The translations under genes and the position numbers were made by a program. Under the pieces are notes generated by a model that was not told the origin of the DNA, did not search any database, and was given only the letters and a program-made list of their open reading frames with translations. 64,000 nt of DNA from Planctomicrobium piriforme (GTDB lineage: Bacteria > Planctomycetota > Planctomycetia > Pirellulales > UBA1268): contig CAMAVC010000002.1 in NCBI GenBank assembly GCA_945861585.1, positions 1 to 64,000 of the forward strand. Reading direction: 5' to 3'. This document shows positions 1 to 8,674 of the stretch, piece by piece. Position 1 is the first letter of the stretch, and each line of letters starts with the position of its first letter.

Positions 1-905
1 CCGCCCTGGCCGAGCAGTCGCGCGCGACGGCTGCCGCCCTCGGTGATTCGATCCACGCCTGTCAACTCGAGGCAGGCGATGCCCGGCATCACCGTTCCCG
101 AATTCTCGAACGGATCCGCGACGAATACGACATCGATCTGGAGGCCGAACGCAACGCCGGCACCCTTTCGACGACACCCACGGAGGGCGAAACGATCCCC
201 GCCGACAGGGCCGAGACCGAGATCGAGATCGAGATGCTCCGCAAAAAACTCGCCGGCATGTCGACCGTCAACCTCGAGGCGCTGGCCGAGGCCGACGAGC
301 TCGCACAGCGTCTAGCCACGCTCGAGGCGCAATTGGCCGACGTCACCAACGCCAAGCACTCGATCGAGGAGCTGATCTCGCGAATCGACGAAGAGAGCCG
401 CCGCCTGCTCGGCGAGACGATCGAGACGGTGCGGGGCTACTTCCGGGAGCTCTTCGAGCGGGTGTTCGGCGGCGGTGAGGCCGACGTGGTCCTGGAACCG
501 GGCGTCGACCTGCTCGAGACGTCCGTCGAGATCGTGGCCCGCCCCCCCGGCAAGGAGCCGCGGAGCATCTCACTGCTCTCCGGGGGCGAAAAGACGATGA
601 CCTGCGTCGCGCTGCTGCTGGCCATCTTCCGGTCGCGGCCGAGCCCCTTCTGCGTGCTCGACGAGGTCGACGCCGCGCTCGACGAGGCGAACGTCGATCG
701 GTTCGTGGGCGTGCTCCGGGATTTTCTCTCGTCGACCCAGTTCATCATCGTGACGCATTCGAAAAAGACGATGGCCGCCGCCAACACGCTGTACGGCGTC
801 ACCATGGAGGAGCCTGGCGTGTCAAAACGCGTGTCGGTGCGGTTCGAGTCGACCGTGGCCCAGACAGGCTCCCACGGCGGCTCGCGAGCGGCAAAAGCCG
901 CCTGA
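1..905 (+). CDS. smc: Chromosome segregation protein SMC, C-terminal part
   Basis: This is the carboxy-terminal part of the SMC ATPase that condenses and segregates the chromosome; the start lies before the window and the frame is open from base 3. The first ~400 bases encode the end of a Glu/Ala/Arg-rich coiled coil. The head lobe follows: the ABC signature LLSGGEKTM, the Walker B/D-loop stretch CVLDEVDAALDEANV and the switch histidine in FIIVTHSKKTM. The protein ends with an Ala/Gly-rich tail after the usual end of the head domain. The hinge and the Walker A lobe are outside the window. The motif set is specific for SMC rather than RecN or SbcC, so the call is firm although the gene is partial. 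Confidence 0.93.
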   Translation, partial: ALAEQSRATAAALGDSIHACQLEAGDARHHRSRILERIRDEYDIDLEAERNAGTLSTTPTEGETIPADRAETEIEIEMLRKKLAGMSTVNLEALAEADELAQRLATLEAQLADVTNAKHSIEELISRIDEESRRLLGETIETVRGYFRELFERVFGGGEADVVLEPGVDLLETSVEIVARPPGKEPRSISLLSGGEKTMTCVALLLAIFRSRPSPFCVLDEVDAALDEANVDRFVGVLRDFLSSTQFIIVTHSKKTMAAANTLYGVTMEEPGVSKRVSVRFESTVAQTGSHGGSRAAKAA

Positions 906-1322
906 GAGCGGGATTTCGCGGCGTCGTGAGCCCCGCATTCGCGGCCCGGACACCCGTCACCACCGGCGCCGTCCGGAAGAACGGCTCAAGTCTCACCACT
1001 GGATCTTTCGATCTACCCTCTTGGACGGTCATGCCGCGAACGTGTCTCGGTGCAATCCGGGAAACGCCAGCGGGATGGAAGCAGGGGGGGATACCTGCGA
1101 GTCGTGGCGTCCGACGGCGACGCGCCCTTCACCGGGCGCACCGACGTCGGTGCCTCTCTCATGCCCCCTCCGCGCTTTACGCCGGCCTTCGTGGGGCATC
1201 GACGACGCGGTCGATCCCACGGTGAATTGCCGCGTCACAGGGGGGCTGTGTTCCGCTGCCCACAAGGGGCGGGCTGGCCAAATCGTTTCCGGACACAAAA
1301 GATCGAAATGGAGTAAGAAGCG
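906..1322. other. Intergenic region without a supported gene
   Basis: These 417 bases separate smc from the HTH-receiver gene. Open frames on both strands here have no recognisable motif and look like GC-driven shadows. No tRNA, repeat copy or hairpin terminator was found. A purine-rich ribosome-binding site (GGAGTAAGAAG) occupies the last ~15 bases before the next ATG, so the promoter of the downstream gene should lie in this stretch, but no clear -35/-10 pair can be read. Confidence 0.5.
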
Positions 1323-1895
1323 ATGAAGGTTTTCACGACAGGCCAGGTCGCCAAAATCTGTAAAGTGGCTCCCCGCACGGTGAGCAAGTGGTTCGATTCC
1401 GGTCGCCTCAAAGGCTACCGCATCCCGGGTTCGCAAGACCGGCGCATCCCGCGTGAATACTTGATCAAGTTCCTCAAGGAGCACGGCATGCCGCTGGGCG
1501 ACCTCGAGGACGAGGCGATGGCGAAGGTGCTGCTCGTCGGCCAAGATCAGGTGCTCATCGAAAACCTCAAGAAGCATCTGCCGGTCGAGCGGTCGTTCAA
1601 GATCCAGGTCGCTGCGAGCGGCTTCGAAGCGGGCATTCAGGCCGAGAGCTTCCACCCCGACTGCATTGTGGTGGACTACTCGATCGGCCGGATCGACGCC
1701 CAGCAGATCTGCCAAAACCTGCGCCGGAATCCGGAGTATGCCGACACGATCGTGATCGCCCTGCTGCCGGACGACGGCTCGCAGATCACGGTCGATCGTG
1801 CCCACGTCAACGAGAGCTTCAAGAAGCCCTTCGACGTGGCCCTGCTCGCCGAGCGGCTCCGCACCCTGATCGGGGCCCGCAAAGAGCTGGTCTGA
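1323..1895 (+). CDS. Helix-turn-helix (MerR/excisionase-type) protein with C-terminal receiver domain
   Basis: This 190-residue protein joins an excisionase/MerR-like DNA-binding domain (residues ~1-50, starting VFTTGQVAKICKVAPRTVSK) to a response-regulator receiver fold (residues ~66-187). In the receiver the acceptor aspartate is present (D118 in CIVVDYS) and so is the conserved lysine (K168 in FKKPFD). The N-terminal acidic pair is reduced to GQD at 73-75, so phosphorylation may be altered or absent. A good Shine-Dalgarno sequence precedes the ATG, and a 15-bp-stem terminator follows within 30 bases, so it is probably a single-gene unit. Role inferred: a DNA-binding regulator with reversed domain order compared with usual response regulators. 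No partner kinase is adjacent and the target is unknown. Confidence 0.8.
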   Translation: MKVFTTGQVAKICKVAPRTVSKWFDSGRLKGYRIPGSQDRRIPREYLIKFLKEHGMPLGDLEDEAMAKVLLVGQDQVLIENLKKHLPVERSFKIQVAASGFEAGIQAESFHPDCIVVDYSIGRIDAQQICQNLRRNPEYADTIVIALLPDDGSQITVDRAHVNESFKKPFDVALLAERLRTLIGARKELV

Positions 1896-1921
1896 CCCGC
1901 GACACTGCTTCGACTCCATTC

Positions 1922-1965
1922 CCGCGGCCCGGTGCGACCCAAGCGCACCGGGCCGCGGCGTTTTT
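1922..1965 (+). terminator. Strong intrinsic terminator
   Basis: A perfect 15-bp GC-rich stem (1922-1936 with 1944-1958, arm CCGCGGCCCGGTGCG) with a 7-base loop is followed by CG and five T. It lies 27 bases after the stop of the HTH-receiver gene and should end that transcript. Confidence 0.9.
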
Positions 1966-1988
1966 CGCGTGGTGAAGACTCCTCAAGC

Positions 1989-2100
1989 GGAAGCCCGAGG
2001 CGTAAGCCGAGAGGATGCCCCGGTGGCGAAACACGACGCGTCTTCCCTTCGGCTCACGCCTCGGGCTTCCAGACGGGGAGGCTCGGGGTTACCCCGAGCC
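1989..2100. repeat. Long inverted-repeat intergenic element, copy A
   Basis: The arms 1989-2009 and 2050-2070 are inverted repeats of 21 bp with one mismatch (arm begins GGAAGCCCGAGGCGT). The 40-base loop contains GAGGATGCCCCGGTGGC. A second small hairpin (2080-2088 with 2092-2100, arm GGCTCGGGG) follows. The same arms and loop recur near 25865-25943, and the right arm recurs at 20852-20872. It sits between the terminator of the preceding gene and the 3' end of fumC. It encodes nothing recognisable and looks like a mobile or structural intergenic repeat. Confidence 0.75.
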
Positions 2101-2123
2101 GGCGCGCTACGACACGTACGAAG

Positions 2124-3539
2124 TCACGTCGCGAGTGGGCGGGTCATTTCGACGGGCACGACCCACGCGTCGTATTGCTCGGGTGTGACGTAGCCCAGTG
2201 CGACGGCGGCGTCTTTGAGGCTCGTGCCCTCCACGTGGGCTTTCTTCGCGATCTTGGCCGCCTTCTCGTAGCCGATGTGCGTATTGAGGGCCGTCACGAG
2301 CATCAACGAGTCGTCGAGGTGGTGCTTGATCCGGGCAAGGTTGGGCTCGATGCCTTCCGCGCAGTGGATCCGCATCGAGTCGCACGCATCAGCGATCAGA
2401 TCGGCGCTTTCGAGCACGTTGTGGATCATCACCGGCTTGTAGACGTTGAGCTGAAAGTTGCCCTGGCTACCGGCGAAGGCCACGGTGGCGTCGTTGCCGA
2501 ACACCTGCGCGCACACCATCGTCATCGCTTCGCACTGCGTGGGATTCACCTTGCCTGGCATGATCGAACTGCCCGGCTCGTTTTCCGGGATCGAAATCTC
2601 GCCGATGCCGCAGCGCGGGCCCGAAGCGAGCCAGCGGATGTCGTTCGCGATCTTGAGGAGGGCCATCGCGAGGCCACGCTCGGCCGCGCTCACTTCCACG
2701 AGGGCGTCGTGGGCGGCGAGAGCCGCAAACTTGTTGGGGGCCGACACGAAAGGATGCTGTGTTTCCTTCGCGATGAAGCCGGCCGCCACGTCGCCGAACC
2801 GCGGGTGGGCGTTGAGCCCCGTGCCCACGGCCGTGCCGCCGATCGCGAGCTCGTAGAGCCCGGGGAGCGCCCGCTCGACCGATTGGATCCGGTCGTCGAG
2901 CTGGGCCCGCCAGCTCGAGATCTCCTGGCCGAGTGTGATCGGGGTCGCATCTTGCAGGTGGGTGCGGCCGATCTTCACGAGGCCCGCATGCTCGCGCTCG
3001 AGCCGTGCGAACACGTCGCGCAGGCTGCGCACGGCGGGCAGGAGCCGGTCGTGGATCACCTCCACCGCAGCGATGTGCATCGCGGTCGGAAACGTGTCGT
3101 TGCTCGATTGGCCGCGATTGACGTCGTCGTTGGGATGCACCGGCTTCTTCGAGCCCATCACGCCACCGGCGATCTCGATCGCCCGGTTCGAGATCACCTC
3201 GTTGGCGTTCATGTTCGACTGCGTGCCGCTGCCCGTCTGGAACACGACGAGCGGAAAATGGTCATCGAGCTTGCCGGCGATCACCTCGTCGGCCGCCTGG
3301 ACGACGAGCTTCACCGTTTCGGCCGGCAGCTGGCCGAGCTCGCCGTTGGCCAGGGCCGCGCATTTCTTGAGGATGCCGAGCGACCGCTTTACCGCGCGGC
3401 CCCACTGGAAGCGGTCGACGCCGATCTTGAAGTTGTCTCGCGACCGCTCCGTCTGGGCGCCCCAGTAGCGGTCGGCGGGAACCCGCACCTCGCCCATGCT
3501 GTCGGATTCGGTGCGAAACTGGCCTGGCTGTGTGTGCAT
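2124..3539 (-). CDS. fumC: Fumarate hydratase class II
   Basis: This enzyme interconverts fumarate and malate in the TCA cycle. The 471-residue length fits the iron-independent class II family. Visible landmarks are SGTQSNMN (residues ~104-111), the [10 protein letters not shown] block with its histidine near 194, and the superfamily signature [13 protein letters not shown] (~323-335). The ATG at 3539 gives the normal N-terminus, with the conserved [14 protein letters not shown] segment from residue ~24. It appears to be a single gene: the large unknown gene upstream on the same strand ends 36 bases before it. Long frames on the opposite strand are shadows. Confidence 0.97.
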   Translation of the reverse strand: MHTQPGQFRTESDSMGEVRVPADRYWGAQTERSRDNFKIGVDRFQWGRAVKRSLGILKKCAALANGELGQLPAETVKLVVQAADEVIAGKLDDHFPLVVFQTGSGTQSNMNANEVISNRAIEIAGGVMGSKKPVHPNDDVNRGQSSNDTFPTAMHIAAVEVIHDRLLPAVRSLRDVFARLEREHAGLVKIGRTHLQDATPITLGQEISSWRAQLDDRIQSVERALPGLYELAIGGTAVGTGLNAHPRFGDVAAGFIAKETQHPFVSAPNKFAALAAHDALVEVSAAERGLAMALLKIANDIRWLASGPRCGIGEISIPENEPGSSIMPGKVNPTQCEAMTMVCAQVFGNDATVAFAGSQGNFQLNVYKPVMIHNVLESADLIADACDSMRIHCAEGIEPNLARIKHHLDDSLMLVTALNTHIGYEKAAKIAKKAHVEGTSLKDAAVALGYVTPEQYDAWVVPVEMTRPLAT

Positions 3540-3575
3540 CGGAACCTCCGGTGCACAGTGTAGGCGAGCGCGACG

Positions 3576-6179
3576 TCAGCGGAAGACGCGCGGCCGGTCG
3601 GCGGCCGTCTTGCCGGACGCGGTGTCGGGCTTCGCGACCGTCGTCTCGCCCTCGCGGATGCCGAGCGCGAGCGCGAGCCAGCCGTCGGTGCTCACGGCCT
3701 GCAGCACGCGCAGGCCGTCGAGCCGAGGATTCTTCACGAGCCGCTCGGGCAGAATGGGGATCGGCCGCTCCTTGGGGAAGATCTTGCTGAAGATCGTGCG
3801 CAGGGCGAACTCGATCCGCCCTTGATGGCCCGGCCCGCTCAACTGCACCGGCCCATCGCGTTCGAGGAACACCTGGGGCGCCGCGATGGCCGGCTTGTAG
3901 GAGACCCGCGCGACGATGTCGTACCAGCTGCGGCGGCCGCTCTCGATCGCATCGAGTGCCACCTGCATGTGGACCAGGCCGTCTCGGCATTCGATCCGCA
4001 GCGGTTGCCGACGGGCGAACGTCACGTGCACGCCCTCGGGCAGGTCGTCCGGAATGCGTGGCTCGAAGCCGGCCTGCTCGGCGATGATGCCGAGCAGTTC
4101 CTCCAGTGACAGCCGCCTGCCCGCGAGCCCGAGCCGTTCGAAGGCGTTGTTGAGCGTCGACTCGTTCACCTGCAGGCTGAACATCGCGTCGCCCGGCGCC
4201 CGCGGCCGCGGGGTGTGGGCCGCGAGCTGTTCGTCGGCCGCCAGCCGCAGGCGCAGCGTCGCGGTCGTGGCGGTCGTCTCCATCGCCACGGGCGTCGGCT
4301 CGAGCCCGAGCCGCACCAGCGGCATCCACACGCGTTCGCGGATGCGGTCGCCGATCTCGACGAACTTCGGCTCGGCCTGAGCGTCGACCTCGCGGCAGGC
4401 CCGCGATACGATGTGATCGATCACCTCGCGATTGGCTTCCGGCAGCGTCTCTTCGTGCTGGTTGCGCACCATCGTGCGCACGAGCGACCGCATGATCGGC
4501 ACCGAGTCGAAGCTCGTCTGCACATTCGCCAGCTGGGAGCGGTTCGTCGCCACGCCCGTCGCCGTGCCGAAGAGAAGCCCGGCAGACGACACCTTGATCG
4601 GCTTGCGGACCGTGAACGACGAGTCGCCGCGAGACGTGACCGACACGGGGCCGGAATCGGTGATGGTGCGCGACTCCACGTCGCCATGCACCTCGAGGTC
4701 GAAGGAGATCTCGTCGGCGTCGGGAACGAACCGCACCGTGGTGGTGCGCTGCACGGTGCGGGTGCCACGGACTTTGCGGCCGAGGACCACGTCGTCGACG
4801 GGGCCGGTGGTGACAGCGGCTGCCGGCAGCAGTTTTTCCAGAAATTGCTGGTGCATGGCGATCCGCACGTTGGCGGAGAGATAATGGTCGCTCACCGCCT
4901 TCGCGAGGCCATCGGCGCCGGGGTGGCCGGCGTCCGCCAGAACGTCAGCCGACCGCGCCGCCACGGCCGCATCGTCGGGCGATGTGGAACGTTCGAACCG
5001 CTCGACCGCGTCGATCAGTCGGGCCACTTCCCCTTCGAGCCGCGGGTCGGCCGAGGAGTCGCCGCACAGACCGGACGCAGCCCGCCAGACGGCGACCCGC
5101 CGCGCGAGGGCGAGGGCCGCACGGCGCGTGGCCGATGCCTGAGAGTGGTCCGACGTGGCGTCGGCCACGCCCATCCCGGCATGCACCGATTCGCCGAGCG
5201 TCACGAGGGCTGGATTGGCGGCGCTGTCGCGCGGGCCCGCCGTGGCCAGCACGCCGCGGAGCCGGTCGTGTGCCTCGCGGGCCCAGATGGCCGCGGGGCT
5301 TGTCGGCGTCGCGCCGCCGATCTGCTCGATCTGCTCAACGAGTTTGTGGGGCGCGGGCCAGGAGCGTATGTCGGGCAGGGCCGACGCTCCGTCGTTCGTC
5401 GTCACCGCGTCGGTCGCATCGCCACCGCGGTCACGTCCGAGAAGACGCTCGCCCACGCGCAGCCGCGGTCGGAAGCCGAGCCGCGGTGCCGGCACGGTCG
5501 GTCTGATGGCCGGATGAACCAGCGGCACGTCCGACCAGTTCACGCTGTCAGGGTCGACCCACTCGTCGCCGGGGAGCGGCGGGGCACCGAGTCGGTCGTC
5601 GGTGACGGGCTCGTCGTGCGTCATCGCGGCCACCGTGGACGGCGGTGTGATGCGGCGCGGCAGTGGGGGCTCGATCGCCAGCGGAGGCCGGGCCGCCTGC
5701 ACCCGTGTGACGAGGGCGCGGAGCGACTCGGGCGGAGGTACTGGAGCCGGCGCCGACACGGCGTGGTCCGCAGACGGCTCGGGGTTCGCAATGACCACGG
5801 GCATGGGCACGATTGCGGGAGCGTGCTCAGGCACCGGCGCTGCGGTGGCCTGGGGGATCGCGACGGGGGTCGAGAGAGCCAGTGGGGGAGCGGCAGCGAG
5901 CGCTTCGCGGGCGGCGAGCGCTGCCGCCTGCACGGCGATATCCGTTGCCGATGAGGCCGCCGGCTCCTTGTAAGCCAGGCGTTCTGGAGGACGTGCCGGC
6001 CGTGCTTCAAAGGCAGTCGGGAGGGCGGATTCGACAGTCGCCGGGCCCACCGGCTCGTCGAGCCCGAAGAACGGCTCCGGCACCGGCTCCCAGGCCCGGG
6101 GGGCGAAAATGCCCGCCGCGAGCAACAGCCCCGCGACGAACGACGAGGCTACGATTCTGCCAGCCCGTTTGTCGGACAT
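3576..6179 (-). CDS. Large exported/anchored protein of unknown function
   Basis: This 867-residue protein is not recognised. The start chosen is the ATG at 6179, which has a G-rich ribosome-binding stretch just upstream and places a single N-terminal membrane anchor or signal segment at residues ~8-28 (VASSFVAGLLLAAGIFA). Residues ~30-230 are Pro/Ala-rich and low in complexity. A helical region follows, and the C-terminal ~400 residues look globular, with beta-rich stretches and a final Arg/Lys-rich tail. No catalytic motif was seen. It lies directly upstream of fumC on the same strand with a 36-base gap, so co-transcription is possible. Inference: a periplasmic or envelope protein with a disordered linker. 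An alternative start 57 bases upstream would place charged residues before the anchor and is less likely. Confidence 0.6.
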   Translation of the reverse strand: MSDKRAGRIVASSFVAGLLLAAGIFAPRAWEPVPEPFFGLDEPVGPATVESALPTAFEARPARPPERLAYKEPAASSATDIAVQAAALAAREALAAAPPLALSTPVAIPQATAAPVPEHAPAIVPMPVVIANPEPSADHAVSAPAPVPPPESLRALVTRVQAARPPLAIEPPLPRRITPPSTVAAMTHDEPVTDDRLGAPPLPGDEWVDPDSVNWSDVPLVHPAIRPTVPAPRLGFRPRLRVGERLLGRDRGGDATDAVTTNDGASALPDIRSWPAPHKLVEQIEQIGGATPTSPAAIWAREAHDRLRGVLATAGPRDSAANPALVTLGESVHAGMGVADATSDHSQASATRRAALALARRVAVWRAASGLCGDSSADPRLEGEVARLIDAVERFERSTSPDDAAVAARSADVLADAGHPGADGLAKAVSDHYLSANVRIAMHQQFLEKLLPAAAVTTGPVDDVVLGRKVRGTRTVQRTTTVRFVPDADEISFDLEVHGDVESRTITDSGPVSVTSRGDSSFTVRKPIKVSSAGLLFGTATGVATNRSQLANVQTSFDSVPIMRSLVRTMVRNQHEETLPEANREVIDHIVSRACREVDAQAEPKFVEIGDRIRERVWMPLVRLGLEPTPVAMETTATTATLRLRLAADEQLAAHTPRPRAPGDAMFSLQVNESTLNNAFERLGLAGRRLSLEELLGIIAEQAGFEPRIPDDLPEGVHVTFARRQPLRIECRDGLVHMQVALDAIESGRRSWYDIVARVSYKPAIAAPQVFLERDGPVQLSGPGHQGRIEFALRTIFSKIFPKERPIPILPERLVKNPRLDGLRVLQAVSTDGWLALALGIREGETTVAKPDTASGKTAADRPRVFR

Positions 6180-6341
6180 GCCCCGCCCCTGCCGCTCGCC
6201 GGCGCCGCACCCGGATTCCGCCCATGTGCCGGCCACCCATGCTCGATCCCTGCACGTGGATCGTCAGGCACGACCCGAAAAATCGATCCAGGCAGACCCG
6301 CGCGTCAGGGTTTGCCGTCGATCGCCGCCGCGCGCGGTAAG

Positions 6342-7394
6342 TCAGGTCGGCTGGGCAAGCCGGGGTTCTTCCAGAAGCGCCGTCCAGGCGTCGATGAGGA
6401 CCGGCAGGTAGGCGTTGCGGTCGATGCCGTCGAGCGCGTCGAGCGTCTGCGCGAGGCAGGTCGCCGCCCGTTCGTCGTCGGCCCGCCAGGCGGCCACGGC
6501 CGCCGCGAGCGCGGGGTCGGACGATGATTCACCGGTCGCGTCGTGTCGCAGGGCCGCCCGAAAAAACTCGAGGGCGAATCCCAACACCATCCGCAGGCGG
6601 GCCCGGCGGGGCGGAGCCTCTTTTCCGACGGCATCCACCACCGCGAGCACCTCGCGGGCGAGATCGACACCGTGCAGCGGCCGCGCGCCGAGCATCCGGA
6701 ACAACGCCGCCCGAAACGCCGTCAGCTCGTCATCGAGCAACTGCCGCGCCCGCTCCAGACTTCCACCGGCGTGGGCTGCGCACGTTTGCAGCCGCGCGTC
6801 ATCCACCCGGGTCGGGTCGTGCTCCGCCCGCAGCACGCGCAACAGCTCCTCGGGCCCGAGCGGTCGGAAGCGCACGATCTGACAACGCGAGCGGATCGTG
6901 GGCAGTTGCCGCTCGAGCGCGGTGCCCACGAGGATGATGACCGCCTCCGGAGGCGGCTCCTCGAGTGTCTTGAGCAGGCAGTTGGCGGCCTCATCGGAGA
7001 GCAGATCCGCGTCGAGGATCACCGCCACCTTCCGGCCGCCGAGCGCGGGCTTGAGCAGCAGCCGCCAGCAGAGGCCCTCGCGCATCCGATGGTCGGCATC
7101 ACCGATGAGCAGATCGAGCGGAATCGTCGCGCGATCCTCGGGCTTTTGCACCACATCGATGTCGGGATGGCTGCCGGCCTCGGCCTGCACGCACGATGCG
7201 CAGGCATTGCACGCCACGAGCCCGGGGCGTGGCGCCGCGCACGTGAGCGCCTTGGCGAGCCGGCGGGCGAACGTGCCCTTGCCCACGCCCGGGGGACCGA
7301 TGAAGAGATAGGTGCCGGCGACGCGGCCCGAGGCATGGGCCCGCGCGAAGTCAGCCGCGATCGCGTCGTGCCCTTCGATTCCTTGCCAGGCCAT
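6342..7394 (-). CDS. holB: DNA polymerase III subunit delta-prime
   Basis: This is the clamp-loader delta-prime subunit, which helps load the sliding clamp during replication. The N-terminal AAA+ domain shows a P-loop (GPPGVGKGT, residues ~33-41), a zinc-binding cluster (CNACASC, ~62-68), the sensor region around DADLLSDEAANCLLKTLEEPP and the IRSRC arginine-finger motif. Delta-prime often lacks an intact P-loop, so the complete one is worth noting and a DnaX-like paralogue is the main alternative. The length (350) and the absence of a long C-terminal tail favour HolB. It starts three bases after tmk ends, and the tmk-holB pairing is a common replication/nucleotide operon. Confidence 0.9.
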   Translation of the reverse strand: MAWQGIEGHDAIAADFARAHASGRVAGTYLFIGPPGVGKGTFARRLAKALTCAAPRPGLVACNACASCVQAEAGSHPDIDVVQKPEDRATIPLDLLIGDADHRMREGLCWRLLLKPALGGRKVAVILDADLLSDEAANCLLKTLEEPPPEAVIILVGTALERQLPTIRSRCQIVRFRPLGPEELLRVLRAEHDPTRVDDARLQTCAAHAGGSLERARQLLDDELTAFRAALFRMLGARPLHGVDLAREVLAVVDAVGKEAPPRRARLRMVLGFALEFFRAALRHDATGESSSDPALAAAVAAWRADDERAATCLAQTLDALDGIDRNAYLPVLIDAWTALLEEPRLAQPT

Positions 7395-7397
7395 GCG

Positions 7398-8027
7398 TCA
7401 CCGCGCGTCGGGAAAACGTTGACCGAGCGCCGCCCGCAGTCGGCCGGCGACGACCTCCGGCTCGGCGACGGCGTCGATCACGGCGATGCGTTCGGGATCG
7501 CGGGCCGCCTCCGCCAGATAGCCGGCGCGCAAGCGGGCCCGAAACTCGTCGCCACGATTTTCGAGCTTGTCGAGCGGCCGGTCGAGCCGGCGGGCGGCCG
7601 TCGCGAGATCGACGTCGAGCACGAGCACGCAGTCGGGCTCGAGCCCGCCCGTGGCGACCGCGCCCACGCGGCGCACCACGTCGGGGCCGAGCCCGCCGGC
7701 ATGTCCCTGATAGACGATGTTCGCCAGCAGGTAGCGATCGGATACGACCCACTCGCCGCGGGCGAGCGCCGGGCGAATCACCTCCGCCACGAGCTGGGCG
7801 CGGGCCGCCATGTAGAGCAGCATCTCGCTCGTCGGGGCGAGGTGAATCTCGTGGCGGTCGAGCAGGATCGCGCGAATCGCGTCGCCGGCCGGCGTGGAGC
7901 CCGGGTCGCGGCAGGTCGTGACGGTGCGACCGCCCGCTTCGAGCCACTGCACGAGCGGCTGGATCTGCGACGACTTGCCGGCACCGTCGATGCCGTCGAG
8001 CACGAGGAAGCGGCCCGCCGCAGTCAT
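7398..8027 (-). CDS. tmk: Thymidylate kinase
   Basis: This enzyme phosphorylates dTMP to dTDP. The 209-residue protein begins at the ATG at 8027, giving FLVLDGIDGAGKSSQIQPL with the P-loop GIDGAGKSS at residues ~11-19. The DRYLLANIVYQG segment corresponds to the family DRY motif. The ATG overlaps the TGA of the TPR gene upstream as ATGA, which fixes the start and shows translational coupling. A longer frame reading further upstream lies inside that TPR gene and is a shadow. holB follows three bases later. Confidence 0.95.
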   Translation of the reverse strand: MTAAGRFLVLDGIDGAGKSSQIQPLVQWLEAGGRTVTTCRDPGSTPAGDAIRAILLDRHEIHLAPTSEMLLYMAARAQLVAEVIRPALARGEWVVSDRYLLANIVYQGHAGGLGPDVVRRVGAVATGGLEPDCVLVLDVDLATAARRLDRPLDKLENRGDEFRARLRAGYLAEAARDPERIAVIDAVAEPEVVAGRLRAALGQRFPDAR

Positions 8028-8548
8028 GGCAGCTCCTTCCGCGTTGCATGGCGAGGCTGACTGCGGGCGGCGGCAACCAGGGCGGCGAGCGCCAGCGGGT
8101 CGGTCGGATCGAGCGTGGTGGTGCGGCGCACGATATCCTCGGCCACGGTCAGCTTGCCGGTGGCGACGAGACAGTGCACGAGCCCTTTCGCCGCTTCGAA
8201 GAACGGCTTGTTGCCGGCCAGCGCGTAAGGCAGTGGCCGCGGGCTGCCCGCCGCTTCGAGCGCCCGGAGGCCGAGCTCGTAGGCGCGGCCGAAGTGGCCG
8301 CGGGCGAGCTTCGGATCCTCGTCTTCGAGTGCAATCAGGCCGAGATGGAGGTGGGCCTCGAGAAAGTCGGGGCATTCCGAGAGCAGCCACACGAGCTCGT
8401 CGCGGGCGATCTCGGCTTCGCCGGCAGCCACCATGGCCTCCACCTCTTCGATGTCGTCACGTCGCTTGCGGGCGCAGCGCGGATGCACGAATTCCCAGGC
8501 TGGGCCCGGGGCGTCGCGCTGTTCCTGGAGGCGAAGTTTTTCAGCCAT
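8024..8548 (-). CDS. TPR-like protein, first gene of the tmk-holB operon
   Basis: This small soluble protein of 174 residues starts at the ATG at 8548; a second ATG at 8584 would add 12 residues. Residues ~45-160 form helical pairs with TPR-like spacing (DELVWLLSECPDFLEAHLHL, then ARGHFGRAYELGLRA, then LTVAEDIVRRTTTLDPTDPL). No enzyme motif is visible. Its stop codon overlaps the tmk start by four bases, so it is translated with tmk and holB. A scaffold role is a guess; the family is a conserved hypothetical one. mutY is transcribed divergently from the other side of a 126-base gap. Confidence 0.7.
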   Translation of the reverse strand: MAEKLRLQEQRDAPGPAWEFVHPRCARKRRDDIEEVEAMVAAGEAEIARDELVWLLSECPDFLEAHLHLGLIALEDEDPKLARGHFGRAYELGLRALEAAGSPRPLPYALAGNKPFFEAAKGLVHCLVATGKLTVAEDIVRRTTTLDPTDPLALAALVAAARSQPRHATRKELP

Positions 8549-8674
8549 GAGGCCGCGCCACTGCCGCGGGGAAGACCGATACACTCACGTGGTTGGAACG
8601 GAACAAAAACCCGATTGCAAGAGGCTGGAGTGAAGGTCGCACGGATTCGCCCGCCCCGCTCGGCCGCAGCCGGC

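Noticed and set aside
1029-1919. 296-residue frame on the minus strand
   Set aside because: It lies antisense to the HTH-receiver gene and the preceding gap, shows no motif, and is explained by GC-rich codon structure.
6543-8060. 505-residue frame on the plus strand
   Set aside because: It is antisense to holB and tmk, both of which have clear motifs and coupled starts.
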